NCBI GenBank assembly: GCA_937980625.1
Contig: CALJPJ010000084.1
Location: 1-5,859, forward strand
Length of the DNA: 5,859 bases
Origin: an uncultured Bdellovibrionales bacterium
GTDB taxonomy: Bacteria > Bdellovibrionota > Bdellovibrionia > Bdellovibrionales > UBA1609
Direction of reading: 5' to 3'
In this document: positions 1 to 5,050 of the stretch, in pieces
Layout: every line of letters starts with the position of its first letter
How positions within the stretch are numbered: position 1 is the first letter of the stretch
The notes under the pieces: model-generated
The model's input: the letters and a program-made list of their open reading frames with translations, nothing else
Told to the model about the DNA's origin: nothing
The model's database searches: none
Made by a program: the position numbers and the translations under genes

Positions 1-1
1 T

Positions 2-418
2 TTAATTGGTTTTTATATTCCTGAATTGAAAGCTTTATTTCCTGGCGATGCTATTTTTTCACTTGGATGTGGCCGTCTATTTGAGGGTACAGGTGAAGAC
101 TTATACGATAGTTTTGCTGAAGCGAAAAAATTACCGCCAGACACATTAATTTATTGTAGCCATGAGTACACAGAAAAAAATGCTTTATTTGCTTTAAGTA
201 TTGATAAAAACAATGCGCACTTGAAGAGTTATTATAAAAACATAATCGAGCTGCGAGCCAATAATAAACCCACCGTTCCAAGCTTGCTCAGTTTAGAACT
301 AGATGCTAATCCATTTTTTCAAGTATTTAAGCCTGAGTTTTTAAGAACTAATAATTATAATAACGCCGTAGAAGCAATTACAAAATTAAGACAACTTAAA
401 GATAAGTTTAAGGGGTAA
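2..418 (+). CDS. gloB: Hydroxyacylglutathione hydrolase (glyoxalase II), C-terminal part only
   Basis: This is the last 138 residues of a glyoxalase II; the reading frame is open to the left edge, so the start lies outside the window. The enzyme hydrolyses S-D-lactoylglutathione to D-lactate and glutathione, the second step of methylglyoxal detoxification in the cytoplasm. The visible part begins in the metallo-beta-lactamase fold at 'ALFPGDAIFSLGCGRLFEGT', where the Asp of GD (residue 16 of the fragment) is the bridging metal ligand. 'YCSHEYT' carries the later His ligand (about residue 54) and the Tyr of the glutathione site. 'NNKPTVPSLLSLELDANPFF' and the final 'LRQLKDKFKG' match the family's C-terminal glutathione-binding domain, whose basic residues contact glutathione. 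The N-terminal HxHxDH metal motif is not in the window. A TTG at 26 is an internal Leu codon, not a start. The gene ends in TAA, and no terminator other than the palindrome that follows is seen. The family assignment is firm. Confidence 0.93.
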   Translation, partial: LIGFYIPELKALFPGDAIFSLGCGRLFEGTGEDLYDSFAEAKKLPPDTLIYCSHEYTEKNALFALSIDKNNAHLKSYYKNIIELRANNKPTVPSLLSLELDANPFFQVFKPEFLRTNNYNNAVEAITKLRQLKDKFKG

Positions 419-440
419 GATCAAGTACAAGATCAAGTAC
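419..440. repeat. Short direct repeat, two copies of GATCAAGTAC
   Basis: GATCAAGTAC occurs at 419-428 and again at 431-440, separated by AA. The first copy begins one base after the gloB stop codon, and the last six bases of the second copy are the outer edge of the palindrome that follows. This could be a target-site or terminal duplication made when the palindromic element arrived, or simple slippage. The sequence alone does not decide. Confidence 0.6.
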
Positions 441-489
441 CAAGTCCCTTTCTGTGGAACGCCGTTACGCAGAAAGGGACTTGGTACTT
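435..489. repeat. Long palindromic intergenic element (REP/MITE-like), possible terminator
   Basis: The left arm 435-454 is the exact reverse complement of the right arm 470-489 (20 bp, starting AAGTACCAAGTCCC). The 15-base centre can pair further: T-G wobble, G-C, one G/A mismatch, then AAC/GTT around a GCC loop. The whole 55 bases therefore fold into one nearly continuous hairpin of about 26 pairs. It is more GC-rich than the surrounding DNA. The stem ends in CTTTT, followed by a pyrimidine-rich stretch, so it may stop transcription from gloB. Its length and perfection exceed an ordinary terminator and suggest a dispersed palindromic repeat of the REP or miniature-element kind. No transposase is present in the window. 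The palindrome is certain; its class is inferred. Confidence 0.8.
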
Positions 490-579
490 TTCCTCGCTTT
501 TCTTTGCATGATTTTTATACATTTTTTTTTGCTGCGAGACTCCTTGTTAAGTTATCCAAATGGGTAAAAAATAATTTAT

Positions 580-1647
580 ATGAATTATAGTGCCTCTAAA
601 ATATGTAAAATATTTAGTCTTAGCTCTAAACCAGAACTTACCAAAAAAATGTTGTTAAATGCTGAGAGTCAAGGTGTAATTCCTAAACAATCTCTGATTG
701 CTATGAATAAGCGGTCGCAAAAACTATGGAGCCCAGAACAAGTTCCCCTCATAGGGCAAACTTTTGGTTTTCTAGAAAAGCCTAAAAAACCTTTGGTTTT
801 AACCACATTTGTTACCAAAGGTGGTGTTTTAAAAACCAGCCTAACAGTAAACCTAGCGCGAATAGCTGCCCTCCACAATATTAAAACTTGTGTTGTTGGC
901 CTTGATATGCAAGGTGATATTACCACAGGCCTAGGTTTTGATTACAATTTAAATGATGATATGAGTATTAAAGACGCCTTAACACAAATAAACCAAGCTC
1001 AAGGCCTAATGGATTATTACAAAAAAGATTGTTCTTTAGATGATATTATACACCCTACTGATTTACCCACCTTAAGTTTTATACCTGAAACCCCAGAACT
1101 TGTTGCTTTAAATCAAAGTCTAAATAATAGAAATAGACGTGAATTTTGGTTAAATGAAATGGTGGCTGAGCCTTTAAAAGAGAAGTTTGATCTTATACTT
1201 TTTGATTGCTCGCCAAATTGGAACTTACTTATTACTAATGCCTTAACTAGCTGTGATACACTCCTGGCACCACTTGAGTGTAAAATTAATAATTTTCGCA
1301 ACCTAAAAATGTTTCAAAGTTTTTTAGGTTCATTTAAAAATGAAATGCAACTTAAGTTTAATACTTATTATATTCCAACACGTTATTCTGGTAACAGAAA
1401 ACTCAGTAAAGAAATACTTAATTGGTACCAAACTCACCTTGAAAACTGCTCCAACTACTTTATTAGGGAAAGCCTGCAAGGTGAAGAGGCTAGTGCTTTA
1501 TTTTTAAGTTTACCAGAGTACACACCATTATCTCCGACCGCGCTTGAAATGAACCTTCTAATTGATGAGCTTTGGCAACAACTGACCCAAACTAATAAAG
1601 ATATTAACTATAAACCTAAAAATAACCTTAGACCACTTCACCCATAG
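580..1647 (+). CDS. ParA/Soj-type ATPase with N-terminal MerR-like DNA-binding region
   Basis: This 355-residue protein belongs to the ParA/MinD P-loop ATPase family, which positions DNA or protein cargo on the nucleoid through ATP-dependent dimerisation. Residues 1-65 look like a MerR-type helix-turn-helix ('YSASKICKIFSLS', '..QGVIP', then 'RSQKLWSPEQVPLI'), as in type Ia plasmid ParA proteins. The deviant Walker A is KGGVLKTS (80-87) with signature Lys80 and P-loop Lys85; Leu replaces the usual Gly before Lys85, much as F SopA and P1 ParA have Tyr or Ser there. 'LDMQGDITTGLG' (108-119) is the A-prime/switch region and 'FDLILFDCSPN' (203-213) is Walker B with Asp209. 'TSCDTLLAPLE' and 'PLSPTALEMNLLIDEL' match later ParA blocks. 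The ATG at 580 is the first start after an in-frame TAA at 565; its ribosome site is weak. An 88-residue gene follows after 8 bases, and no parB is visible. The family call is firm; chromosome, plasmid-derived or other cargo is unknown. Confidence 0.92.
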   Translation: MNYSASKICKIFSLSSKPELTKKMLLNAESQGVIPKQSLIAMNKRSQKLWSPEQVPLIGQTFGFLEKPKKPLVLTTFVTKGGVLKTSLTVNLARIAALHNIKTCVVGLDMQGDITTGLGFDYNLNDDMSIKDALTQINQAQGLMDYYKKDCSLDDIIHPTDLPTLSFIPETPELVALNQSLNNRNRREFWLNEMVAEPLKEKFDLILFDCSPNWNLLITNALTSCDTLLAPLECKINNFRNLKMFQSFLGSFKNEMQLKFNTYYIPTRYSGNRKLSKEILNWYQTHLENCSNYFIRESLQGEEASALFLSLPEYTPLSPTALEMNLLIDELWQQLTQTNKDINYKPKNNLRPLHP

Positions 1648-1655
1648 GGATTAAA

Positions 1656-1922
1656 ATGGCCCTCAGCTTAGATGATATAAAAAAACATACAGCTAAAAAA
1701 AAGAGCTCACAAAAAACTGATGAACCGATTCAACTTAAATCTCAAGTTAAAACTAAACCTTGGGAAAAAGTCAGTAAAAATGAGCCAAATACTCAAGAGC
1801 AAATCAATCAAGAAGCCAAAATATTAGTGGAAAATATTAGCAACTGGAGTCGTAAAATTAAGCTTTACCCTAAAATTAATATCCCAATTCCAGATTTTTT
1901 ATTATCCAAAGAGACAGACTAA
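1656..1922 (+). CDS. Small lysine-rich protein of unknown family, co-transcribed with parA-like gene
   Basis: I do not recognise this 88-residue protein. It starts 8 bases after the ParA stop with a good ribosome site (AGGGA at 1646-1650, 5 bases before ATG), so the two are almost certainly one operon. Residues 1-50 are polar and lysine-rich with few hydrophobics (KKHTAKKKSS, KTKPWEKVSKN), probably disordered, and carry a KPWE motif at 34-37. Residues 47-70 look helical and amphipathic (TQEQINQEAKILVENISNWSRKIKL), and the tail is proline/isoleucine-rich (INIPIPDFLL). There is no signal peptide, membrane segment or cysteine. Its position suggests a partner of the ParA ATPase. Small partition partners often use a basic flexible tail to stimulate ATP hydrolysis, but no ribbon-helix-helix or ParB domain is evident here. 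Role as partner or adaptor is inferred from context only. Confidence 0.8.
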   Translation: MALSLDDIKKHTAKKKSSQKTDEPIQLKSQVKTKPWEKVSKNEPNTQEQINQEAKILVENISNWSRKIKLYPKINIPIPDFLLSKETD

Positions 1923-2034
1923 CTCTTAATCCAGAAGAGTGTACAAACTCAAGTAACTGATATTACTATGTTTTTTATGCATTTGCGCCCAGTCCATACC
2001 ATTAAAAATAATATTCAAATCTATAAAGGATGAC

Positions 2035-2063
2035 TGGACAAACTCTCAATTCAGGCATATAAC
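2035..2063 (+). promoter_or_regulatory. Sigma70-type promoter of rpmG
   Basis: TGGACA at 2035-2040 and TATAAC at 2058-2063 are separated by exactly 17 bases; each box matches consensus at five of six positions. Transcription would start near 2070, giving a very short leader that begins just before the GGAGG ribosome site at 2074-2078. This makes rpmG its own transcription unit rather than part of the ParA operon. Upstream, CCAGTC (1990-1995) and GACTGG (2032-2037) form a loose inverted repeat that overlaps the -35 box; its meaning is unclear. Confidence 0.7.
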
Positions 2064-2085
2064 AACATGCTCCGGAGGCGTAATC

Positions 2086-2268
2086 ATGGCAAAGAAAAAA
2101 GGTAAAGTTCGTATCATCACACTTGAGTGCACTGAAGCTCGTAAAGAAGGAAAATCTCCTTCTCGTTATACGACTAAAAAGAACTTTCAAACTCACCCTG
2201 AAAGATTAGAAAAAAAGAAATACAACCCTGCTTTACGTAGACATACTGTACATAAAGAAATTAAATAA
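2086..2268 (+). CDS. rpmG: 50S ribosomal protein bL33
   Basis: This 60-residue, strongly basic protein is ribosomal protein bL33 of the large subunit, located near the tRNA exit site. It starts MAKKKGKVRIITLECTEARK and continues with the family blocks 'SRYTTKKN', 'PERLEKKKYNPALRRHT' and 'HKEIK'. Only one Cys is present, so the two CxxC zinc-binding pairs of the C+ paralogue are absent and this is the zinc-independent form. GGAGG at 2074-2078 lies 7 bases before the ATG, the strongest ribosome site in the window, as expected for a ribosomal protein. It is monocistronic: its own promoter lies just upstream and an intrinsic terminator follows 31 bases after the stop. secE, nusG and tRNA-Trp, often found near rpmG, are not here. 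The assignment is secure. Confidence 0.97.
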   Translation: MAKKKGKVRIITLECTEARKEGKSPSRYTTKKNFQTHPERLEKKKYNPALRRHTVHKEIK

Positions 2269-2299
2269 TAGTTTTAGTTAGTTAAATAATATTTTTAAT

Positions 2300-2331
2300 A
2301 ACCCAAAAGATTTATTCTTTTGGGTTTTTTT
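2300..2331 (+). terminator. Rho-independent terminator of rpmG
   Basis: An 11-bp perfect stem AACCCAAAAGA (2300-2310) / TCTTTTGGGTT (2316-2326), with loop TTTAT, runs into seven consecutive T residues (2325-2331). The A-rich 5' flank also allows some termination of the opposing LysR-gene transcript. Confidence 0.93.
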
Positions 2332-2411
2332 ATTATGAGAAAGCCTGTGCAAGTCTACCGTTTTAACTAAACCTAGCTCTTGTATTTGTTGATTCGCCAT
2401 AAAACCCTACA

Positions 2412-3332
2412 CTAAGCTAAATGTTTTTGAAGTAAAACTGCCAACTTCTTAAAAGTGGCTTGCTTGATTACATCATTTTTAACTGTTAAGTACATTTGTC
2501 GATCCACAGTTTTCCATTTAGGAACATGAAGCTTTCTAATTTCTCCAAACTTTTCCCATTCACGAGCCACTAAGTCTGGTAAAAAACCAAGATGATCTGA
2601 TTGTCTCACAACTTCAACAGCTCCAGTAGCTGTGGAAGTTTCATGACCCAGGATTCGCTTTTTAATACTCACCGGGCAACCATCATTGCCAAAACGAACC
2701 CCTTCTGTTGACCAATAAACAGGATAGACAAATGGGTACTTTAATATTGTACTCTCTTTGGGTTTACTAGAAATCTCGTGATTTGCGCTACAATACAAAC
2801 TCCAGCGCATTTTGCCAATTTTAACTGAAGTCCAAGTTCTTGGCCAATCGAGGACACCACTATGAATACATAATTGAAAACCGTTTCTAAGCCCCACAGA
2901 GGTAAACTGTGAGGGAGGTATATCAATCATCCTAAAACGCGTCCTTTGTGTTATATGCTCAAACTCTTCCAAAATTTTAGGTAATAAATGTGTCGTAGTA
3001 AATGATGTGGATGCAAAACTTAAAAGTTGTTCAGAACTATTTTTTTTTAACTCTCCTTGCAACTGAAGTTGCACATCTCTAATTGTTTCAAAATATGGGA
3101 ATAGGGCTCTTGCTTCTGCCGTTGCCGCTACCCCACTCACCGATCGATTTAACAAAGTCACACCTAACTTATACTCAAGTGACTTAATAGTTTTTGAAAT
3201 CTGACCTGGAGTTGTATTTAAACGCCTTGAAAGCTCTCTAATAGAACGAGTTTTAATCAGTTCCAAATAAATTTGTATATCTTTAATTTTAATATCATTA
3301 CTACTTTTATTTAACTCCATACCAACAAACAT
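2412..3332 (-). CDS. LysR-family transcriptional regulator
   Basis: This 306-residue protein has the standard LysR-type length and layout. Residues about 15-75 form the N-terminal winged helix-turn-helix: 'IYLELIKTRSIRELSRRL', then the recognition-helix region 'TPGQISKTIKSLEYKLGVTLLNR'. A linker helix (about 76-98) leads to a periplasmic-binding-protein-like effector domain (about 103-300), whose ligand cannot be read from sequence. 'RQSDHLGFLPDLVAREW' is the usual conserved segment near its end. The annotated start is ATG at 3332; a second in-frame ATG at 3320 (Met5) is equally possible because neither has a clear ribosome site. The gene is divergent from the HxH-protein gene at 3475, with a shared 142-base control region containing an excellent LysR box. 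This arrangement is typical for a regulator of its divergent neighbour and of itself. Family certain; inducer and target inferred or unknown. Confidence 0.94.
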   Translation of the reverse strand: MFVGMELNKSSNDIKIKDIQIYLELIKTRSIRELSRRLNTTPGQISKTIKSLEYKLGVTLLNRSVSGVAATAEARALFPYFETIRDVQLQLQGELKKNSSEQLLSFASTSFTTTHLLPKILEEFEHITQRTRFRMIDIPPSQFTSVGLRNGFQLCIHSGVLDWPRTWTSVKIGKMRWSLYCSANHEISSKPKESTILKYPFVYPVYWSTEGVRFGNDGCPVSIKKRILGHETSTATGAVEVVRQSDHLGFLPDLVAREWEKFGEIRKLHVPKWKTVDRQMYLTVKNDVIKQATFKKLAVLLQKHLA

Positions 3333-3337
3333 AACAT

Positions 3338-3371
3338 TATGTTTCTATTATTGAAACATATGTTTCAATAA
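3338..3371. promoter_or_regulatory. Probable LysR operator with three overlapping half-sites
   Basis: The 8-base half-site TATGTTTC (or its complement GAAACATA) occurs three times: 3338-3345 (+), 3353-3360 (complement) and 3359-3366 (+). The first two form TATGTTTC-N7-GAAACATA, which contains the LysR-family T-N11-A box as TTC-N7-GAA (T3343 to A3355). The second and third sit back to back in a 24-base perfect palindrome, 3348-3371, centred at ATTGAAACATATGTTTCAAT. The element begins 6 bases upstream of the LysR start codon, so it could control both divergent genes. The symmetry is seen directly; the identity of the bound protein is inferred from the box type and location. Confidence 0.8.
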
Positions 3372-3380
3372 ATTTGCTTT

Positions 3381-3410
3381 ATTTTAAAACTTATATCATT
3401 TAACTTTCAT
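3381..3410 (-). promoter_or_regulatory. Possible promoter of the LysR gene
   Basis: Read on the - strand, ATGAAA (3410-3405) and TAAAAT (3386-3381) are 18 bases apart, matching the sigma70 boxes at four and five positions. Transcription would begin near 3374, directly before the operator, so a protein bound there would block it. In AT-rich DNA such matches occur by chance. Confidence 0.35.
3394..3399 (+). promoter_or_regulatory. Possible -10 box of the HxH-protein gene
   Basis: TATCAT at 3394-3399 matches the -10 consensus at five of six positions. No good -35 box lies 16-18 bases upstream, as is common at activator-dependent promoters. With a start near 3406, the TTC-N7-GAA box would be centred near -57 and the palindrome near -46, close to where LysR proteins place their recognition and activation sites. 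Confidence 0.35.
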
Positions 3411-3429
3411 TTGAGATTATCACTTTACC

Positions 3430-3462
3430 GCTTGTGTCTCATGCCAAAAGCATCACACAAGC
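3430..3462 (+). promoter_or_regulatory. Leader hairpin just upstream of the ribosome site
   Basis: GCTTGTGT (3430-3437) pairs with ACACAAGC (3455-3462), and ATGC (3441-3444) pairs with GCAT (3450-3453) inside it around a CAAAA loop, with a 3x1 internal loop between the two stems. The hairpin ends two bases before the AAGGA ribosome site (3464-3468) of the HxH gene. It may stabilise the mRNA or tune translation. No U-tract follows, so it is not an intrinsic terminator. Confidence 0.5.
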
Positions 3463-3474
3463 AAAGGATTTAAA

Positions 3475-3837
3475 ATGAAAAGAAGAGAACTAATTAAAAA
3501 AGCCAGCTTAGGGGCCACTGTTGCTGCACTAAGCTTTAAAGTAATACCAAGTATGGCTCAACAATGCTCAGAAGGAGAGCTAGCTCTCACTGGAGAAATA
3601 GAAGCTAATCATGGTCATGCCGTTGAAGAGCTAAATGATGCTACTTTGATTCAAAAATCTAGAACTATGAAAGATGATGATACCTTAGAAATTGATATTA
3701 CAGGTAACAGCCGTCACCCTCACACACTGAGCCTAAGCAAAAGTGATATCATGCAACTTTTAGTGGATAAAGAACTTACTGTTATCTCAAGCACAGATTC
3801 ACGTCATAGCCACTCTGTTTTATTAATTTTAGAATAG
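3475..3837 (+). CDS. Small exported protein with Tat-like signal and three HxH motifs
   Basis: This 120-residue protein has no name I can give it. It begins MKRRELIKKASLGATVAALS: a twin-arginine-like n-region (RR at 3-4), a weakly hydrophobic core and a probable cleavage after SMA (residue 28), so Tat or Sec export to the periplasm is likely. The mature part of about 92 residues has one Cys (31) and three HxH motifs: HGH (46-48), HPH (81-83) and HSH (111-113). The last two lie in near-identical settings, 'SRHPHTLSLS' and 'SRHSHSVLLI', suggesting an internal beta-strand repeat of about 30 residues. Paired histidines suggest binding of copper, zinc or nickel, but this is inference. The ribosome site AAGGA (3464-3468) is 6 bases before the ATG. 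It is divergent from a LysR gene with a shared operator, so regulated expression is likely. An inverted repeat follows the stop. Confidence 0.85.
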   Translation: MKRRELIKKASLGATVAALSFKVIPSMAQQCSEGELALTGEIEANHGHAVEELNDATLIQKSRTMKDDDTLEIDITGNSRHPHTLSLSKSDIMQLLVDKELTVISSTDSRHSHSVLLILE

Positions 3838-3844
3838 AAATACA

Positions 3845-3888
3845 TTAGTGTGTTGAATAGTTTTTTTAAAAAGCATTCAACACACTGA
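3845..3888 (+). terminator. Strong 3' hairpin after the HxH gene, possible terminator
   Basis: AGTGTGTTGAAT (3847-3858) pairs perfectly with ATTCAACACACT (3875-3886), extended outward by a wobble pair and a T-A pair. The 16-base loop holds a run of seven T and five A residues that may pair internally. It begins 7 bases after the HxH gene's stop codon. The sequence after the stem (GAATTTCAGC) lacks a proper U-tract, so it is not a classic intrinsic terminator. It could protect the 3' end or bind a protein. The stem itself is certain. Confidence 0.5.
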
Positions 3889-3973
3889 ATTTCAGCTAAG
3901 GTGCTGATATTTCAATACATCAAGACCTTTGGCTTAATAAAATTAATAGCGCTACATAAATAATTACTAAAAT

Positions 3974-3979
3974 TATAGT
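3974..3979 (+). promoter_or_regulatory. Possible -10 box very close to the hydrolase start
   Basis: TATAGT matches the -10 consensus at five of six positions and ends 8 bases before the hydrolase ATG. Seventeen bases upstream is GCTACA, a poor -35. If used, the transcript would be nearly leaderless, which would fit the absence of a ribosome site before this gene. Confidence 0.3.
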
Positions 3980-3987
3980 CTATAAAC

Positions 3988-4977
3988 ATGAGTATTATTA
4001 AAATTTTATTAATTACTTTACTTGTCAATGCTTGCCAAAGTAATAGTATAGAAAAAGCCCCAAGGACAATTAATACAGTGACAAAAAGTGGTAGCTTTAG
4101 TGATTATAAAGACTATATCCAAAGACTTGAGCTCTCTCTAAATGTTGAACCTGAACATAGCTCAAGATTTTTATTACATAAAAATAGTAATAACAAAATT
4201 ATGAAAGTCAAAAATGTCACTGTTGTACTACATGGCCTATCTCTGTCTCCACAATGGATGCAAGAGCTATCTGAAAAATTTTATAAACGCGGCCATAACG
4301 TAATAAACTTACGACTGGCAAAACACTTTGAAACTCCGAGAAGAAAACTCGACGAAATTAAGTACGAAGAATGGGTGGAACAAATGAGGTTACTAGTTCC
4401 GTATCTCCACCTAATTGGTCAACAAGTTACATTTGTTGGTCACTCCACCGGAGCGCTAATGGCTCTTCAAGCTGCTGTGGAAAACTTAATACCCACATCA
4501 AAAATTATTCTTTTAAGCCCAGCACTAAGGCTAAGTATCCTAACAAGAGGAGGAACAAAAGCATTAAGAGCAGTGGGACTTTCAGGTTATTTAATGGATA
4601 ATATTAAAGGTGCCTTTACTGTTAAATCTAAAAAATATGATTCCGCATATGCTGAAGTCCAAGTCAGAAATCTATCGAGTTTTTTACATGAGGATATTCT
4701 AAAATATAACAGCAAAGATAAAAGCTTTGAGCCACCAAAAGTCTCAGAACTAATGAATGATACTTCAATACTGGTATTAGACACTCAAAGCGATATTGTC
4801 GTCGATATTGAAACAAATCAAACGTTCTTTTCTAAACTTAAAAATACACAATACAAAGTGATTCCACTTACAAGTGCTTTAGCACATAATAAAATAATGT
4901 TTTTAGAGAATAGTAACGATCAAAGTGATACTCTTACACACAAATATATTAATGATTTTTTAAATCGTAAAAACTAA
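3988..4977 (+). CDS. Alpha/beta-hydrolase lipoprotein (serine esterase/lipase-like)
   Basis: This 329-residue protein starts with a lipoprotein signal: MSIIKILLITLLVNAC, with Cys16 as the lipidated residue (lipobox V-N-A-C), so the mature enzyme is probably membrane-anchored on the periplasmic side. The catalytic domain has the alpha/beta-hydrolase order: 'VTVVLHGLS' (77-85) at the oxyanion hole, nucleophile elbow GHSTG (151-155) with Ser153, a probable acid Asp269 in 'LDTQSDIVV', and His300 in 'ALAHNKIM'. Residues 17-70 form a polar linker, and the part between about 180 and 260 is a cap-like insertion. The fold resembles serine aminopeptidase/monoacylglycerol-lipase-like hydrolases, but the substrate cannot be told. 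No ribosome binding site is seen before the ATG. It is separated from the HxH gene by 150 bases with an inverted repeat, so a separate unit is likely. It converges with the gene at 5051. Confidence 0.9.
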   Translation: MSIIKILLITLLVNACQSNSIEKAPRTINTVTKSGSFSDYKDYIQRLELSLNVEPEHSSRFLLHKNSNNKIMKVKNVTVVLHGLSLSPQWMQELSEKFYKRGHNVINLRLAKHFETPRRKLDEIKYEEWVEQMRLLVPYLHLIGQQVTFVGHSTGALMALQAAVENLIPTSKIILLSPALRLSILTRGGTKALRAVGLSGYLMDNIKGAFTVKSKKYDSAYAEVQVRNLSSFLHEDILKYNSKDKSFEPPKVSELMNDTSILVLDTQSDIVVDIETNQTFFSKLKNTQYKVIPLTSALAHNKIMFLENSNDQSDTLTHKYINDFLNRKN

Positions 4978-5050
4978 TCAATACCCCTAGATTTGCCAGT
5001 GAAGTAAAGTATTATTTATTACTTATCTCATTTCCTTATTTTATCAAAGG

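Noticed and set aside
26..28. TTG at 26 as the start of a short independent gene.
   Set aside because: The frame is open to the window edge and the upstream codons continue the glyoxalase II fold, so this is an internal Leu codon.
552..560. TTATCCAAA upstream of the ParA gene as a DnaA box.
   Set aside because: It is one mismatch from TTATCCACA and stands alone. No cluster of boxes, AT-rich unwinding repeats or dnaA/dnaN/rpmH genes are present, so an origin is not supported.
669..926. Open frame on the - strand across the ParA P-loop region.
   Set aside because: It is the antisense shadow of a conserved ParA coding region and has no ribosome site or family features.
1952..1976. AGTAA/TTACT hairpin followed by a T-run as a terminator for the ParA operon.
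   Set aside because: The stem is only five AT-rich pairs with a six-base loop, and the T-run starts three bases after it; too weak to call.
1923..2085. tRNA or small RNA gene before rpmG, since tRNA genes often neighbour it.
   Set aside because: No cloverleaf, TTCGANNC-type T-loop or CCA end is seen; the stretch holds only weak hairpins and the rpmG promoter.
3338..3371. Resemblance of the TGTTTC / GAAACA repeats to the chromosomal parS site (TGTTTC-ACGT-GAAACA), tempting because a ParA gene lies nearby.
   Set aside because: In the convergent pair the half-sites are separated by 7 bases instead of ACGT, and in the palindrome they are in the opposite order. Position at a LysR start codon and a fitting T-N11-A box explain them better.
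4371..4601. Open frame on the + strand inside the hydrolase gene.
   Set aside because: It lies entirely within the hydrolase gene, which has clear catalytic motifs in its own frame; the alternative product has no recognisable features.
5002..5024. AAGTAA/TTACTT hairpin between the convergent hydrolase and BtpA-family genes as a bidirectional terminator.
   Set aside because: Six AT-rich pairs with an 11-base loop and no proper T-run on either side; could be chance in AT-rich DNA.
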